Below are positions 34,869 through 43,811 of a stretch of DNA of 64,000 nucleotides, piece by piece; the stretch's first letter is position 1, and every line of letters starts with the position of its first letter. Below the pieces are notes generated by a model. It was not told the DNA's origin and did not search any database. It saw nothing but the letters and a program-made list of their open reading frames with translations. The stretch covers positions 2,790,001-2,854,000 of the forward strand of contig NZ_JAMOAO010000001.1 of NCBI RefSeq assembly GCF_030555055.1, written 5' to 3'. A program made the translations under genes and the position numbers. The DNA is from Nocardiopsis sp. YSL2. Lineage in GTDB: Bacteria > Actinomycetota > Actinomycetes > Streptosporangiales > Streptosporangiaceae.

Positions 34869-35873
34869 ATGCACTTCAGCCTCTTCTACTTCGCCGAGGA
34901 CGCGGGACACAGCACAGGGAACCGCTACCGTCTGCTACTCGACGGGGCTCGTTACGCGGACCGCAGTGGATTCTCCGCCGTTTGGATCCCCGAACGGCAC
35001 TTCCACCCCGTCGGGGGTATCTACCCCAACCCGGCCGTTGTCGGAGCGGCCGTGGCGGCCGTCACCGAACGCGTGGGCATTCGTGCCGGAAGCGTCGTCG
35101 CCCCTCTCCACCACCCGCTGAGGATCGCGGAGGAGTGGTCGGTGGTGGACAACCTGTCCCGTGGTCGGATCGGGCTCTCTCTGGCTTCGGGATGGAACCA
35201 GCGCGACTTCGTTCTGAACCCCACCGGCTTCGAGACACGGAAGGAGGACACGCTCTCCTCAGTCGATGTCCTGCGTGCGTTGTGGCTCGGTGAGAGCTGG
35301 AACGAGGACGGCTCCCCCCACGTCGGTGTGTTTCCACGCCCTGTGGGTCCGCTTCGGCTGTGGCTCAGCGCCGCCGGCGGCGTGGAAACGTTCCGCGCGG
35401 CCGGGCGGGCCGGCACCGGTGTGCTCACTCACCTGGTCAAGCAGGACATGGACGAGCTGGCACAGAAGATCCTGGAGTACCGCAAGGCGTATGCCGCCTC
35501 AGGAGCGCCGGGGCAGGGACACGTCACGCTGATGCTGCACACCTTCGTCGACCCCGACCAGCGGCGCGCCGTCGACACTGCTCGCGCCCCGCTTGAGAAC
35601 TACCTGGTGGGGGCTCTGACGCCCACACGTAGGGCCGTCGATGACCAGACCCGCGCCAAAGCCCTGGCCGCGGTGCGCCCCGCCGCCGACCGCTACCTGT
35701 TCTCCGACGGGCTGATCGGTGGACCCGAGCACGGGGCCCTGGTCGTCGACCGCTGCCGACAGAGCGGTGTCGACGAGATCGCCTGCCTGATCGACTTCGG
35801 CGTGGACCCCGACACGGTTCTGGCGGGGCTGGAACACCTGAACGAGCTGCGTGCGGCCCACACCGATGACTGA
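34869..35873 (+). CDS. luciferase-like flavin-dependent monooxygenase (LLM class)
   Basis: 334 residues. The start MHFSLFYFAED and FSAVWIPERHFHPVGGIYPNPAVVGAA, RVGIRAGSVVAPLHHPLRIAEEWSVVDNLSRGRIGL and ASGWNQRDF match the natural-product luciferase-like subfamily that often appears inside or beside NRPS and PKS modules. It needs reduced FMN, which the FMN reductase at the end of the operon could supply. A hydroxylation (C- or N-) of a carrier-bound substrate is the likely job. GAGGAG sets the start, 17 bases after NRPS-2. Confidence 0.9.
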   Translation: MHFSLFYFAEDAGHSTGNRYRLLLDGARYADRSGFSAVWIPERHFHPVGGIYPNPAVVGAAVAAVTERVGIRAGSVVAPLHHPLRIAEEWSVVDNLSRGRIGLSLASGWNQRDFVLNPTGFETRKEDTLSSVDVLRALWLGESWNEDGSPHVGVFPRPVGPLRLWLSAAGGVETFRAAGRAGTGVLTHLVKQDMDELAQKILEYRKAYAASGAPGQGHVTLMLHTFVDPDQRRAVDTARAPLENYLVGALTPTRRAVDDQTRAKALAAVRPAADRYLFSDGLIGGPEHGALVVDRCRQSGVDEIACLIDFGVDPDTVLAGLEHLNELRAAHTDD

Positions 35874-35918
35874 GTACCCCCACTGCCGCAGCGCGGCTCT
35901 GACCTGAGGACGAGGACA

Positions 35919-36158
35919 TTGACTACTGAGCAATTGGAAGAGCTGATTCTGGCGACGTTCCGTGATGTCCTGCGCAATCCGGAACTGGGGACTGACGACG
36001 ACTTCTTCTCCGTGGGTGGTGACTCGTTGCTGGCCGTGGAGGTGTCATACACCATCTCCGAGAAGCTCGGGCAGGAGGTGGACCCGTTGATCGTTTATGT
36101 CAATCCCACTGCGAGCAGTTGCGCGAAAGCCATCACCGAACTCAATGCCAGCACGTGA
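35919..36158 (+). CDS. free-standing peptidyl/acyl carrier protein
   Basis: 79 residues from a TTG preceded by GAGGAC. DDFFSVGGDSLLAVEVSYTI carries the phosphopantetheine site Ser36 (GGDSL), typical of PCPs. No adenylation enzyme for it is nearby, so an NRPS A domain in trans or another enzyme must load it. It lies 36 bases before the LanB-like gene, which suggests a shared step. Confidence 0.9.
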   Translation: MTTEQLEELILATFRDVLRNPELGTDDDFFSVGGDSLLAVEVSYTISEKLGQEVDPLIVYVNPTASSCAKAITELNAST

Positions 36159-36194
36159 GCGGGCGTGGCTGTGCGGGGTGGGGAAGGGAGTCGC

Positions 36195-38531
36195 ATGCGA
36201 AATGACGACATCGGTGACTGGCGTCTTTGGCGCCACCTACTGGTACGCGGGGCGGGTTTTTCCGCCGAGGGCGTTCTGCGGCTGGCCGACACCGAGCTGG
36301 CCGGCGCCGCCGACACGGTCGCGGCGTCCGACCGCCAGGACGACCAGGGTATGTGGGAGCGTTTCGAGGACGAGTACGAGGCAGCGGCGCGGCGAATCTC
36401 CGCCGAACTGCAGAAGATCGCGTCGCGAGACGACTTTCTACGCGCCCTGACCTGGCAGAACCACCGACTCGTGGACGGGGCTGTACGCCCCTTTCTGCAG
36501 TGGGACGCCACCTCGGGGAAACGCAATTCCAAGCATCGCCAGCGCGAGGAACTCATTGCGAACTACTGGCAGAGGTACTGCGTCAAGAACGACACCATCG
36601 GGTTCTTCGGTCCTTCCGCCTGGGGGAGGATCGAGGACGAGCTCACGTCCTCGGTACGGCCCGGGCACCGGCTGATCCGCGACGGTGACGTCTACTTCGA
36701 GGCGTGGGCCGTCGACGCTCTGGCGCGGGCGGTGGAACGTGTGCCGGGTATGGGCCCCTGGCTCATGCCCCGCATGGTCTCCTTCATCCGGTTGGAGGGC
36801 GACGACGTCGTGCCTCCGATCGGCCCGCGTGTGCGCCTGGCTCCGGCCCAGCGCGAGGTGTTGCGTCTGAGCGACGGCACCATGCGGCTGAACGCCATCG
36901 CGGAACGGGCCGGCCTGTCCTTGGCCGAGGCCGAGGAGAGCGTTGCCGCGCTGGCCAAACGGCGATGGGTGGTCCATGCCCTGGAGTTGCCCATCACCCC
37001 CCACCCCGAGGAGGACCTCCGCGCTTTCCTGGAGGGGGTCGGCGACGACGAGCCCAGGGATGTGGCCCTTGGCTGGTTGGACTCGCTGGAAGAGGCCCGC
37101 CGACACGTCTGGAAGGCCGAACGGGCCGACGAACTCGCTGAGGCGCTTGGGGGGCTTGACGCGCTCTTCGCCACCATCACGGGGACTGATTCCACGCGCA
37201 ACGAAGGACGTACCTACGGGGGGCGCACGCTCGTCTACCACGACACCAGCCGCGACCTGGACATCAGCGTCGGCCGGGACCTCATCGGGGCCTGTCGCCC
37301 GATCGGGTTGTTGGCGCGTGCCGCCCGGTGGTTCTGCTTCCGTATCGGGGAAGAGGTCCGGGACACACTGGTGTCCGTCCACGCCAAGGCCGTCGACAAG
37401 CACGGCGGCCCGGTGGACCTGTCCACCCTGTGGTTCGAGTCGCTGCGTCCGCTGACCCGCGTCATCGAGCAGTCCCTGGAGCTTACGGAGAAGGAGTTCA
37501 CCGAGAAGTGGTCGCGGATCATCCCCCTGCCCGAGGACGGTCGCGAGATCCACTTCGCCCACGACGACCTGCTCCCCTCGGTATTCGAGGAGTTCCCGGA
37601 CACCGCCCCCGGCTGGGAGGGAGCCCGCTACTTCTGTCCCGACGTCATGGTGGCCGCTCCTGACCTGGACGCACCCAGCTACAACCGCAAGCTGGTGCTG
37701 GGCGAGATCCACATGGCCATCAACACCGTGCGTAGCCACTGCTTCGTGACCCAGCACCCGAACCAGGCCGAGCTGCTGGCGACCGTCGACGAGGATTTTC
37801 CCGAACCGAGGCTGCTGACGGTCCTGCCCAAGGAGAGCCCGCCCCGACTGTCGGTCCGCACGCACCCGGGCCTGATCAGGGATACCGATCGGTTGGTGGA
37901 GTTCAGCCACCACACGGTGCCCGCGGGACGGCCTGGGCTGTACTTGAGCCGCGATGTCACCGCCACCGAAGAGGCGGGCAGGATCGTGGTCCACCTGCCC
38001 GACGGTCACCGCCATGAACTCATCGACGTCTTCTCCGAGATGCTCATGGGCATGGTGATCGATCGCTTCCAGCTCTTCTCCGATCGTCCCCATATGCCCC
38101 GGGTCAGTATCGACGACCTGGTCATCGCCAGAGAAAGCTGGCGGATCAGCGCCGGGGACCTCACGTTCGCGAACGAGCGGCAGGAGGCCAGGCGGTTCGT
38201 CCGCACCCGTCGGTGGCGCACGGACTCGGGCATGCCGCGGTTCGTCTTCGCCAAGTCCAGGGCCGCTGAGAAACCCGTCTACGTCGACTTCGACAGCCCG
38301 GTGTACGTCAACGCCTTGTCCAAGTTGGTCCGGCGCACGCTGGCGGACGAACGCCTGGCGGACAAGACGATCACCTTCGTGGAGATGTTCCCCGCCCACG
38401 ACGATCTGTGGCTGACCGATGCAACGGGCGCCCGCTACACGTCAGAACTTCGCTTCACCTGGGTCGACCAGCGCAGAAGAACACACTCTGAGGGATCTGC
38501 GACCCACCCGACGAAAGGAGCGGAAGAATGA
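36195..38531 (+). CDS. LanB-like lantibiotic dehydratase N-terminal family protein
   Basis: 778 residues; the ATG at 36195 has AAGGGAG at the right distance, unlike the GTG ten codons upstream. The region LTWQNHRLVDGAVRPFLQW and RYCVKNDTIGFFGPSAWGRI (residues 131-140 cover KNDTIGFFGP) corresponds to the LanB N-terminal domain, where classical members read R-x-TPFGLF. Known LanB enzymes use glutamyl-tRNA to glutamylate and dehydrate Ser/Thr; relatives called PEARLs join amino acids from tRNA to a carrier peptide. No precursor peptide gene is visible, and no separate elimination-domain gene. Here it sits among NRPS genes, between a lone carrier protein and an aminotransferase whose start overlaps its stop. 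Its substrate is unknown. Confidence 0.8.
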   Translation: MRNDDIGDWRLWRHLLVRGAGFSAEGVLRLADTELAGAADTVAASDRQDDQGMWERFEDEYEAAARRISAELQKIASRDDFLRALTWQNHRLVDGAVRPFLQWDATSGKRNSKHRQREELIANYWQRYCVKNDTIGFFGPSAWGRIEDELTSSVRPGHRLIRDGDVYFEAWAVDALARAVERVPGMGPWLMPRMVSFIRLEGDDVVPPIGPRVRLAPAQREVLRLSDGTMRLNAIAERAGLSLAEAEESVAALAKRRWVVHALELPITPHPEEDLRAFLEGVGDDEPRDVALGWLDSLEEARRHVWKAERADELAEALGGLDALFATITGTDSTRNEGRTYGGRTLVYHDTSRDLDISVGRDLIGACRPIGLLARAARWFCFRIGEEVRDTLVSVHAKAVDKHGGPVDLSTLWFESLRPLTRVIEQSLELTEKEFTEKWSRIIPLPEDGREIHFAHDDLLPSVFEEFPDTAPGWEGARYFCPDVMVAAPDLDAPSYNRKLVLGEIHMAINTVRSHCFVTQHPNQAELLATVDEDFPEPRLLTVLPKESPPRLSVRTHPGLIRDTDRLVEFSHHTVPAGRPGLYLSRDVTATEEAGRIVVHLPDGHRHELIDVFSEMLMGMVIDRFQLFSDRPHMPRVSIDDLVIARESWRISAGDLTFANERQEARRFVRTRRWRTDSGMPRFVFAKSRAAEKPVYVDFDSPVYVNALSKLVRRTLADERLADKTITFVEMFPAHDDLWLTDATGARYTSELRFTWVDQRRRTHSEGSATHPTKGAEE

Positions 38532-39835
38532 GTCGTGCTCCATCGCCGCAGGCGAACCACGGCAGCGACACATGGCTCGAACGGGACCGCGCCCACCTGT
38601 GGCACCCCTGGGCACCCAACAGGATCAGCTCGGAGACGCTGGTCATCGTCTCCGGAGAGGGCTGCCGGGTCTGGGACGCCGACGGGCGCGGCTTCCTCGA
38701 CGCCAAGGCCTCTGGGCTCAACGCCACCCTGGGTTACGGATGTCGGCCGGTCATCGACGCGGTGAGCGACCAGCTGTCGCGGCTGATGACCTACGACATG
38801 ATCGAGGGGACCAGTGTTCCCGCGATCGAGCTGGCGCGTCGAATAGCGGGCCTGACCGGCCCGGAACTGAACCGGACCTTCTTCTGCAACAGCGGTTCCG
38901 AGGCGATCGAGGCGTGTGTGCGCATCGCCCGCTCCTACCACACCCTTTCGGGCTCATCCGAGCGGACGCAGGTCGTCTCCCTGAGGAACGGCTACCACGG
39001 CACCACCATGGCCGCGTTCGCCGCCACCACCGGAGCCGCCCCCGAGGCCGGGTTCGTCAGCCTGCCCGGTCCGGTTCCCCCCGCTGCGCCGGGCATGGGA
39101 GACCGCGGCGGCCTGGACGTGATCCGCGACCACCTTGGTGAACACGGCCGCCGCACGGCCGCGGTGCTGTTGGAGCCCGTTCAGGGGCTGGGCGGGCACA
39201 TCGTCCCCGACGAGTACCTGTGGGAACTGCGCAAACTGTGCGACGAGCACGGTGTGCTGATGATCCTGGACGAGGTCATGACGGGTTTCGGCCGCACCGG
39301 GCGGATGTTCGCCTACGAGTACGCCGACATCCGCCCCGACATCCTTGCCACCAGCAAGGGGCTGACCGCCGGCTACGCCTCCCTGGGCGCGGTGACCACC
39401 ACACAGCGCGTGTTCGACGCCTTCGAGCACGATCGGGACGTGGGCGGCCTGGCTCACGGGCACACGCATTCGGGACACGCCACGGCGTGCGCGACGGCTC
39501 TGGCCGTGCTGGACCAGTTGGAGGGCGCGGGTGTGCTGGCGAACACCCAGGAACGCGGCCGCCAGCTCCTCGAGGGCCTGGGCGCGGGCGGCGTCGGGGA
39601 TACCGCGTTCGTTCGTGATCTGCGTGGCCGTGGCCTGCTCGTCGTCGTCGAACTCGACTCGCCCCGGCGCGCGGTACGCGTGAAACAGAGCATGCAGCAG
39701 GACGGTGTCCTGGTCCGGCGCAGTGGAGCGAACATCATCCTCGCCCCACCACTGGTGATCACCGCGGAGGAGGTCGACCGCGTCACCGAAGCGGTGGTCG
39801 CGGCCCTGAACTCGGACTACGTGCTCGCCATTTGA
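38528..39835 (+). CDS. class III PLP-dependent aminotransferase
   Basis: 435 residues. Family motifs are NSGSEAIEACVRIARSYH, GYHGTTMAAFAATTG, LLEPVQG, LMILDEVMTGFGRTG and the PLP Lys277 in ATSKGLTAGYASLGA. Such enzymes move amino groups to or from omega-positions, aldehydes or beta-amino acids. Because NRPS-2 ends in a reductase, conversion of the released aldehyde into an amine is an attractive role; use of beta-alanine as donor is another. It starts inside the LanB-like stop codon (ATGA). Confidence 0.9.
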   Translation: MSRAPSPQANHGSDTWLERDRAHLWHPWAPNRISSETLVIVSGEGCRVWDADGRGFLDAKASGLNATLGYGCRPVIDAVSDQLSRLMTYDMIEGTSVPAIELARRIAGLTGPELNRTFFCNSGSEAIEACVRIARSYHTLSGSSERTQVVSLRNGYHGTTMAAFAATTGAAPEAGFVSLPGPVPPAAPGMGDRGGLDVIRDHLGEHGRRTAAVLLEPVQGLGGHIVPDEYLWELRKLCDEHGVLMILDEVMTGFGRTGRMFAYEYADIRPDILATSKGLTAGYASLGAVTTTQRVFDAFEHDRDVGGLAHGHTHSGHATACATALAVLDQLEGAGVLANTQERGRQLLEGLGAGGVGDTAFVRDLRGRGLLVVVELDSPRRAVRVKQSMQQDGVLVRRSGANIILAPPLVITAEEVDRVTEAVVAALNSDYVLAI

Positions 39836-39885
39836 CGGTGGGCATCCCCCGTCCCCATCCCACCCGAACCACGAGAGGCGAAGAC

Positions 39886-40953
39886 ATGACGACTCACCCG
39901 GCCCTACGGCAGCTGTCGGTGGACCACGTCCGGTTCCACGTCGCCGATGCGAGTGCCGCTGCCGAACGAGTGAAGAGAAGCTATGGGCTGGAGGTCTATG
40001 CCCTCGGAGAGGCCGGCACCGACGCGCAGGAGGAGTCCGTCGCGGTGGGGGCCGGAAGCATCCGACTGGTGATGACCCAGGCACTGGTCGATGACCACCC
40101 TGCGACTCCCTACACCAGCGCCCACGGAGACGGCGTCGCGGACATCGCCATGCGCACACCCGACGCCCGTGCCGCCTATGCCGCGGCCGTCGACCGGGGA
40201 GCACGTCCGGTTTCTCCCCCCTCGGAACACGAGGGGATCGTGACGGCTACGGTCGCCGGGTTCGGCGATGTGGTGCACACCTTTGTGGAACGCGGTTCCG
40301 GGGTCGATGACCAGAGCCTTCCCGGCCTGAGCACGGTCAGGTCCACCGGTGGCGAGAAGGGGAGCACCGGGTTGCTCGAGGTGGACCACTTCGCGGTGTG
40401 CCTGGAGGCTGGTCAGCTCGAACCGACCGTGCGCTTCTACATCGATGCCCTGGGCTTCGAGGACATCTTCGCCGAGCACATCGTCGTGGGCGACCAGGCG
40501 ATGAACTCCAAGGTGGTGCAGAGCATCTCGGGCGAGGTCACCCTCACTCTCATCGAGCCTGACCAACGCCGTGAACCGGGCCAGATCGACGGGTTCCTGA
40601 AGAACCATGCCGGCGCGGGGGTGCAGCACATCGCCTTCTCCACGGACGACATCGTCGCGACAGTGGGGGCGCTGCGAGGACGCGGAACGGAATTCCTGCC
40701 CACCCCGGAGACCTACTACACGCAGCTGTCCCAGCGTTTGGAACTGAGCAGACACAGCGTGGACGAACTGCGCCGGCTCGACCTGCTCGTCGACGAGGAC
40801 CACGACGGGCAGCTGTTCCAGATCTTCGCGCGCTCCACCCACCCCAAACGCACCTTCTTCTTCGAGGTCATCGAGCGTCTGGGAGCCACCACGTTCGGCA
40901 GCGGCAACATCAAGGCTCTGTACGAAGCGGTGGAGCAGGAGCGTTCCCTGTGA
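39886..40953 (+). CDS. hmaS: 4-hydroxymandelate synthase
   Basis: 355 residues with two vicinal-oxygen-chelate halves. Iron ligands are His168 (VDHFAV), His248 (VQHIAF) and Glu327 (FFFEVIE). The sequence belongs to the 4-hydroxyphenylpyruvate dioxygenase family. HmaS converts 4-hydroxyphenylpyruvate to 4-hydroxymandelate and is very similar to the dioxygenase of tyrosine breakdown. The call of HmaS rests on the next two genes, which complete hydroxyphenylglycine synthesis, and on the C-terminal pattern FGSGNIKALYEAVE. GAGAGGCGAAG precedes the ATG. Confidence 0.88.
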   Translation: MTTHPALRQLSVDHVRFHVADASAAAERVKRSYGLEVYALGEAGTDAQEESVAVGAGSIRLVMTQALVDDHPATPYTSAHGDGVADIAMRTPDARAAYAAAVDRGARPVSPPSEHEGIVTATVAGFGDVVHTFVERGSGVDDQSLPGLSTVRSTGGEKGSTGLLEVDHFAVCLEAGQLEPTVRFYIDALGFEDIFAEHIVVGDQAMNSKVVQSISGEVTLTLIEPDQRREPGQIDGFLKNHAGAGVQHIAFSTDDIVATVGALRGRGTEFLPTPETYYTQLSQRLELSRHSVDELRRLDLLVDEDHDGQLFQIFARSTHPKRTFFFEVIERLGATTFGSGNIKALYEAVEQERSL

Positions 40954-42029
40954 TGGCCGCCGAAGCGGTCGACCTGGCGGATCTGGAGCGGGGCGCCGAA
41001 GCCGCTCTGCCGGCATCGGTCTGGGACTTCGTCGCAGGGGGAAGCACCCGGGAGGCCGTGTGCTCCAACCGCACAGGGCTCGATGCGGTCCACGTGATTC
41101 CCCGGGTGCTGACCGGCGCCGCCGCGGTCAGCACCCGAGCCCCCTTGCCCGGCGGCTGGGCGCAGGCCCCTCTCGCCGTGGCTCCCATGGCCTACCAGTG
41201 CCTGATGCATCCTGAGGGCGAGGTGGAGGCTGCTCAGGCGGCGAAGGAGCACGGTATCCCGTTCTCGGTGAGCACCCTGACCAGCCGGTCGCTGGGAGAC
41301 ATCGCCGCGACGGATGCGGATCTGTGGTTCCAGCTGTACTGGGTGGGCAGCGACCGACGCGTGCGAGAGCTGGTCGAGCATGCCCAGGAGGTGGGCTGCC
41401 GCGCCCTGGTCATCACTGTGGACGTCCCGGTGATGGCACGCAGGCCCCGCGACATCCGCAACGGCTTTCGCCTGCCGCCGTCGGTGCGGGCCGTCCTGTT
41501 GGACGAGGCGTTCGGCGAGGCCCATCGCCAGGGCAGCGGCTCGGCTGTCGCCCGCCACACCAACGGGCTCTTCCATCCAGCGCTGACGTGGGACCACGTG
41601 CGCAAGGTGCGTGAGTGGTGCGATATGCCCATCGTCGTCAAGGGGATTCTCGACCCTCGCGACGCGGTTCTGGCCGCCGACCACGGGGCCGACGCGGTCG
41701 TGGTGTCCAACCACGGCGGACGGCAGTTCGGTGCGGGGCCCCCGGCCAGCGCCCGGATAGGCCCGATCGCTGACGCCGTAGGCGAGCGGTGCCGAATCCT
41801 GTTCGACAGCGGGGTGCGCAGCGGAGCCGACATCCTGCGTGCGCTGGCCCTCGGTGCGTCGGGAGTCCTCATCGGGCGCCCTGTGCTGTGGGGGTTGGCC
41901 GTGGGCGGCCGCGAGGGTGTGACGCGTGTGCTCGACCTGCTGCAGACCGAACTGGCCGAGGCGCTGGTCCTCGCCGGGTGTTCGAGTCCTGGCGACGCTG
42001 GTGATCTCGATGTCGAGGTGGGGTCGTGA
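40953..42029 (+). CDS. hmo: 4-hydroxymandelate oxidase (FMN alpha-hydroxyacid oxidase)
   Basis: 358 residues. It oxidises 4-hydroxymandelate to 4-hydroxybenzoylformate. The lactate/glycolate-oxidase family fold is shown by APMAYQCLMHPEGE, ALVITVDVPVMARRPRDIRNGF, IVVKGILDPRDA and the catalytic His254 with the FMN site in VVSNHGGRQ, then ILFDSGVRSGADILRALALGA. The ATG overlaps the hmaS stop by one base (TGATG); a GTG one codon earlier is an alternative start. Confidence 0.92.
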   Translation: MAAEAVDLADLERGAEAALPASVWDFVAGGSTREAVCSNRTGLDAVHVIPRVLTGAAAVSTRAPLPGGWAQAPLAVAPMAYQCLMHPEGEVEAAQAAKEHGIPFSVSTLTSRSLGDIAATDADLWFQLYWVGSDRRVRELVEHAQEVGCRALVITVDVPVMARRPRDIRNGFRLPPSVRAVLLDEAFGEAHRQGSGSAVARHTNGLFHPALTWDHVRKVREWCDMPIVVKGILDPRDAVLAADHGADAVVVSNHGGRQFGAGPPASARIGPIADAVGERCRILFDSGVRSGADILRALALGASGVLIGRPVLWGLAVGGREGVTRVLDLLQTELAEALVLAGCSSPGDAGDLDVEVGS

Positions 42030-43324
42030 CACAGGGAGAGGAGATGAGGCTGGGCCGATTGCACTGGGCGCTGGAGGACTCCACGTTCGCTTCGATGGAC
42101 TTCCTCAACGAGGTCGCGGAACGCTATCCGAACGCGGTGTCGATGGCGGCCGGACGACCCTTCGACGGCTTCCTCTCGCTGGAGTCCGTTCACCGGCGTC
42201 TGGAGACCTACCACCGCTACCTGGAGAGCGTCCAGGGGCTGGGGTCTGACCGGGCCACCCGGACGCTGTTGCAGTACGGTCCGGCGGGCGGCGTCATCAA
42301 CGACCTCATCGCCCGGCATCTGGCAGTGGACGAGGGGATCGAGACCGAAGGCGAATCCATCGTGGTCACGGTGGGATGCCAAGAGGCGATGTTCCTCGTG
42401 CTACGGGCCCTGCGGGCCGATGAGCGGGACCTGGTCATGGCCGTGTCACCGACCTACGTGGGGTTGAGCGGGGCGGCCAAGCTCGCCGACATACCGGTCC
42501 TGCCGGTCCCCACCGACGAGACCGGTGTGAGCCTGTCCCATCTGGCTTCCCAGGTGCGCCAGGCCAGAGCGGAAGGGCGGACTCCCCGCGCCCTGTATGT
42601 GATGCCCGACTTCGCCAACCCCTCCGCTGTCAGCATGGACCTGCCGGCCCGCCGGGCGTTGCTGCGGATGGCGGAAGAGGAGGACATCCTCCTGCTGGAG
42701 GACAACCCCTATGGGCTCTTCCACGGCGAGAAGGCGAGACTGCCGACGCTGAAGGCACTCGACCGGACACAGCGGGTCGTCTACCTGGGGTCCTTCGCCA
42801 AGACCGTGGTGCCCGGAGCCAGGGTCGGCTATCTCGTGGCCGACCAGCAGGTGGAGGACGATCGCGGTGGTGCACATCCGCTCGCCTTCTACCTGTCCCG
42901 GCTCAAGAGCATGCTCACGGTCAACACCTCGCCTATCGCCCAAGCGGTCGTGGCGGGCTGTCTGCTGGAGAGCGACTTCAGTCTCGCCCGGGCCAACAGC
43001 CAGGAGAGGGCGTTCTACCAACGCAACCTGAACCATCTCCTGGCAGGCCTGCGCGACCGATTGGGAGAGTTCTCCGACGAGGTGACCTGGACCAGTCCGA
43101 CGGGAGGATTCTTCGTCGTGCTGACGCTGCCCTTCACGGTCGACGACGAGGACCTGCAGGTGTGCGCCGACAAGTACGGGGTCCTGTGGACACCGATGTC
43201 CCACTTCCACGGACCGGACGGAGGAGAGAACCAACTGCGGTTGTCCTGTAGCGCCATCTCCACAGACATGATCGACATCGGCCTGGACCGACTTCGCGAC
43301 TACATCCTGTCCCGGCTGCGGTGA
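42026..43324 (+). CDS. hpgT: 4-hydroxyphenylglycine aminotransferase
   Basis: 432 residues from a GTG that overlaps the preceding stop (GTGA). It is a fold-type I aminotransferase of the MocR/Aro8-like group without a DNA-binding domain. AAGRPFDGFLSLESV, LLQYGPAGGVINDLIARHL, VTVGCQEAMFLVLRAL, YVMPDFANPSAVSM, LLEDNPYGLF and the PLP Lys259 in YLGSFAKTVVPGARVGY are seen. HpgT converts 4-hydroxybenzoylformate to 4-hydroxyphenylglycine, usually with tyrosine as donor, which regenerates hydroxyphenylpyruvate for hmaS. The gene order hmaS-hmo-hpgT completes the pathway. Confidence 0.91.
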   Translation: MTQGEEMRLGRLHWALEDSTFASMDFLNEVAERYPNAVSMAAGRPFDGFLSLESVHRRLETYHRYLESVQGLGSDRATRTLLQYGPAGGVINDLIARHLAVDEGIETEGESIVVTVGCQEAMFLVLRALRADERDLVMAVSPTYVGLSGAAKLADIPVLPVPTDETGVSLSHLASQVRQARAEGRTPRALYVMPDFANPSAVSMDLPARRALLRMAEEEDILLLEDNPYGLFHGEKARLPTLKALDRTQRVVYLGSFAKTVVPGARVGYLVADQQVEDDRGGAHPLAFYLSRLKSMLTVNTSPIAQAVVAGCLLESDFSLARANSQERAFYQRNLNHLLAGLRDRLGEFSDEVTWTSPTGGFFVVLTLPFTVDDEDLQVCADKYGVLWTPMSHFHGPDGGENQLRLSCSAISTDMIDIGLDRLRDYILSRLR

Positions 43325-43351
43325 AGCCGCACCATCCCAGAAGAGGACCCC

Positions 43352-43801
43352 ATGTTCCGCACCATGTTCAAGTCGAAGATCCACCGGGCCACAGTGACCC
43401 AAGCTGACCTGCACTACGTCGGATCGGTGACGGTCGACACCGACTTGATGAAGGCCGCAGACCTGCTTCCCGGAGAACAGGTACAGATCGTCGATATCAC
43501 CAACGGATCCCGGCTGGACACCTACGTGATCGAGGGCGAGCCGGGAACCGGGGTGATCGGCATCAACGGCGCCGCAGCGCACCTGGTCCACCCCGGAGAC
43601 CTCGTCATCCTCATCAGCTATGTCCAGGTCGGCGACGAGGACGCCGCAAGTCTGCGCCCGAAGGTGGTTCACGTGGACGCGGACAACCGGGTGACCGATC
43701 TCGGCGATGACCCCTCGGAACCGGTCAGGGGAAGTGGAACCAGCCGCGGCCCCCATGCGGTGCCAGGAGGCGGTACGGAAAGGGCTCCAGGACGATCGTG
43801 A
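43352..43801 (+). CDS. panD: aspartate 1-decarboxylase (beta-alanine supply)
   Basis: 149 residues. [29 protein letters not shown] contains the self-cleavage site Gly24-Ser25 that creates the pyruvoyl group; [30 protein letters not shown] follows. The enzyme makes beta-alanine from aspartate. The last 20 or so residues extend past the usual end and are Gly/Ser-rich. PanD normally sits with pantothenate genes; here it lies in the NRPS operon beside an A domain with a beta-alanine-like code, so it is probably a pathway-dedicated copy. Confidence 0.95.
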   Translation: MFRTMFKSKIHRATVTQADLHYVGSVTVDTDLMKAADLLPGEQVQIVDITNGSRLDTYVIEGEPGTGVIGINGAAAHLVHPGDLVILISYVQVGDEDAASLRPKVVHVDADNRVTDLGDDPSEPVRGSGTSRGPHAVPGGGTERAPGRS

Positions 43802-43811
43802 GGACAACACC

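Noticed and set aside
36438-38399. 653-codon frame antisense to the LanB-like gene
   Set aside because: The sense frame carries the family motifs and a ribosome binding site. The antisense translation has no recognisable features.
39886-40953. Plain 4-hydroxyphenylpyruvate dioxygenase for tyrosine breakdown
   Set aside because: The ligands do not separate the two enzymes, but the overlapping hydroxymandelate oxidase and HpgT-like aminotransferase make hydroxymandelate synthase far more likely.
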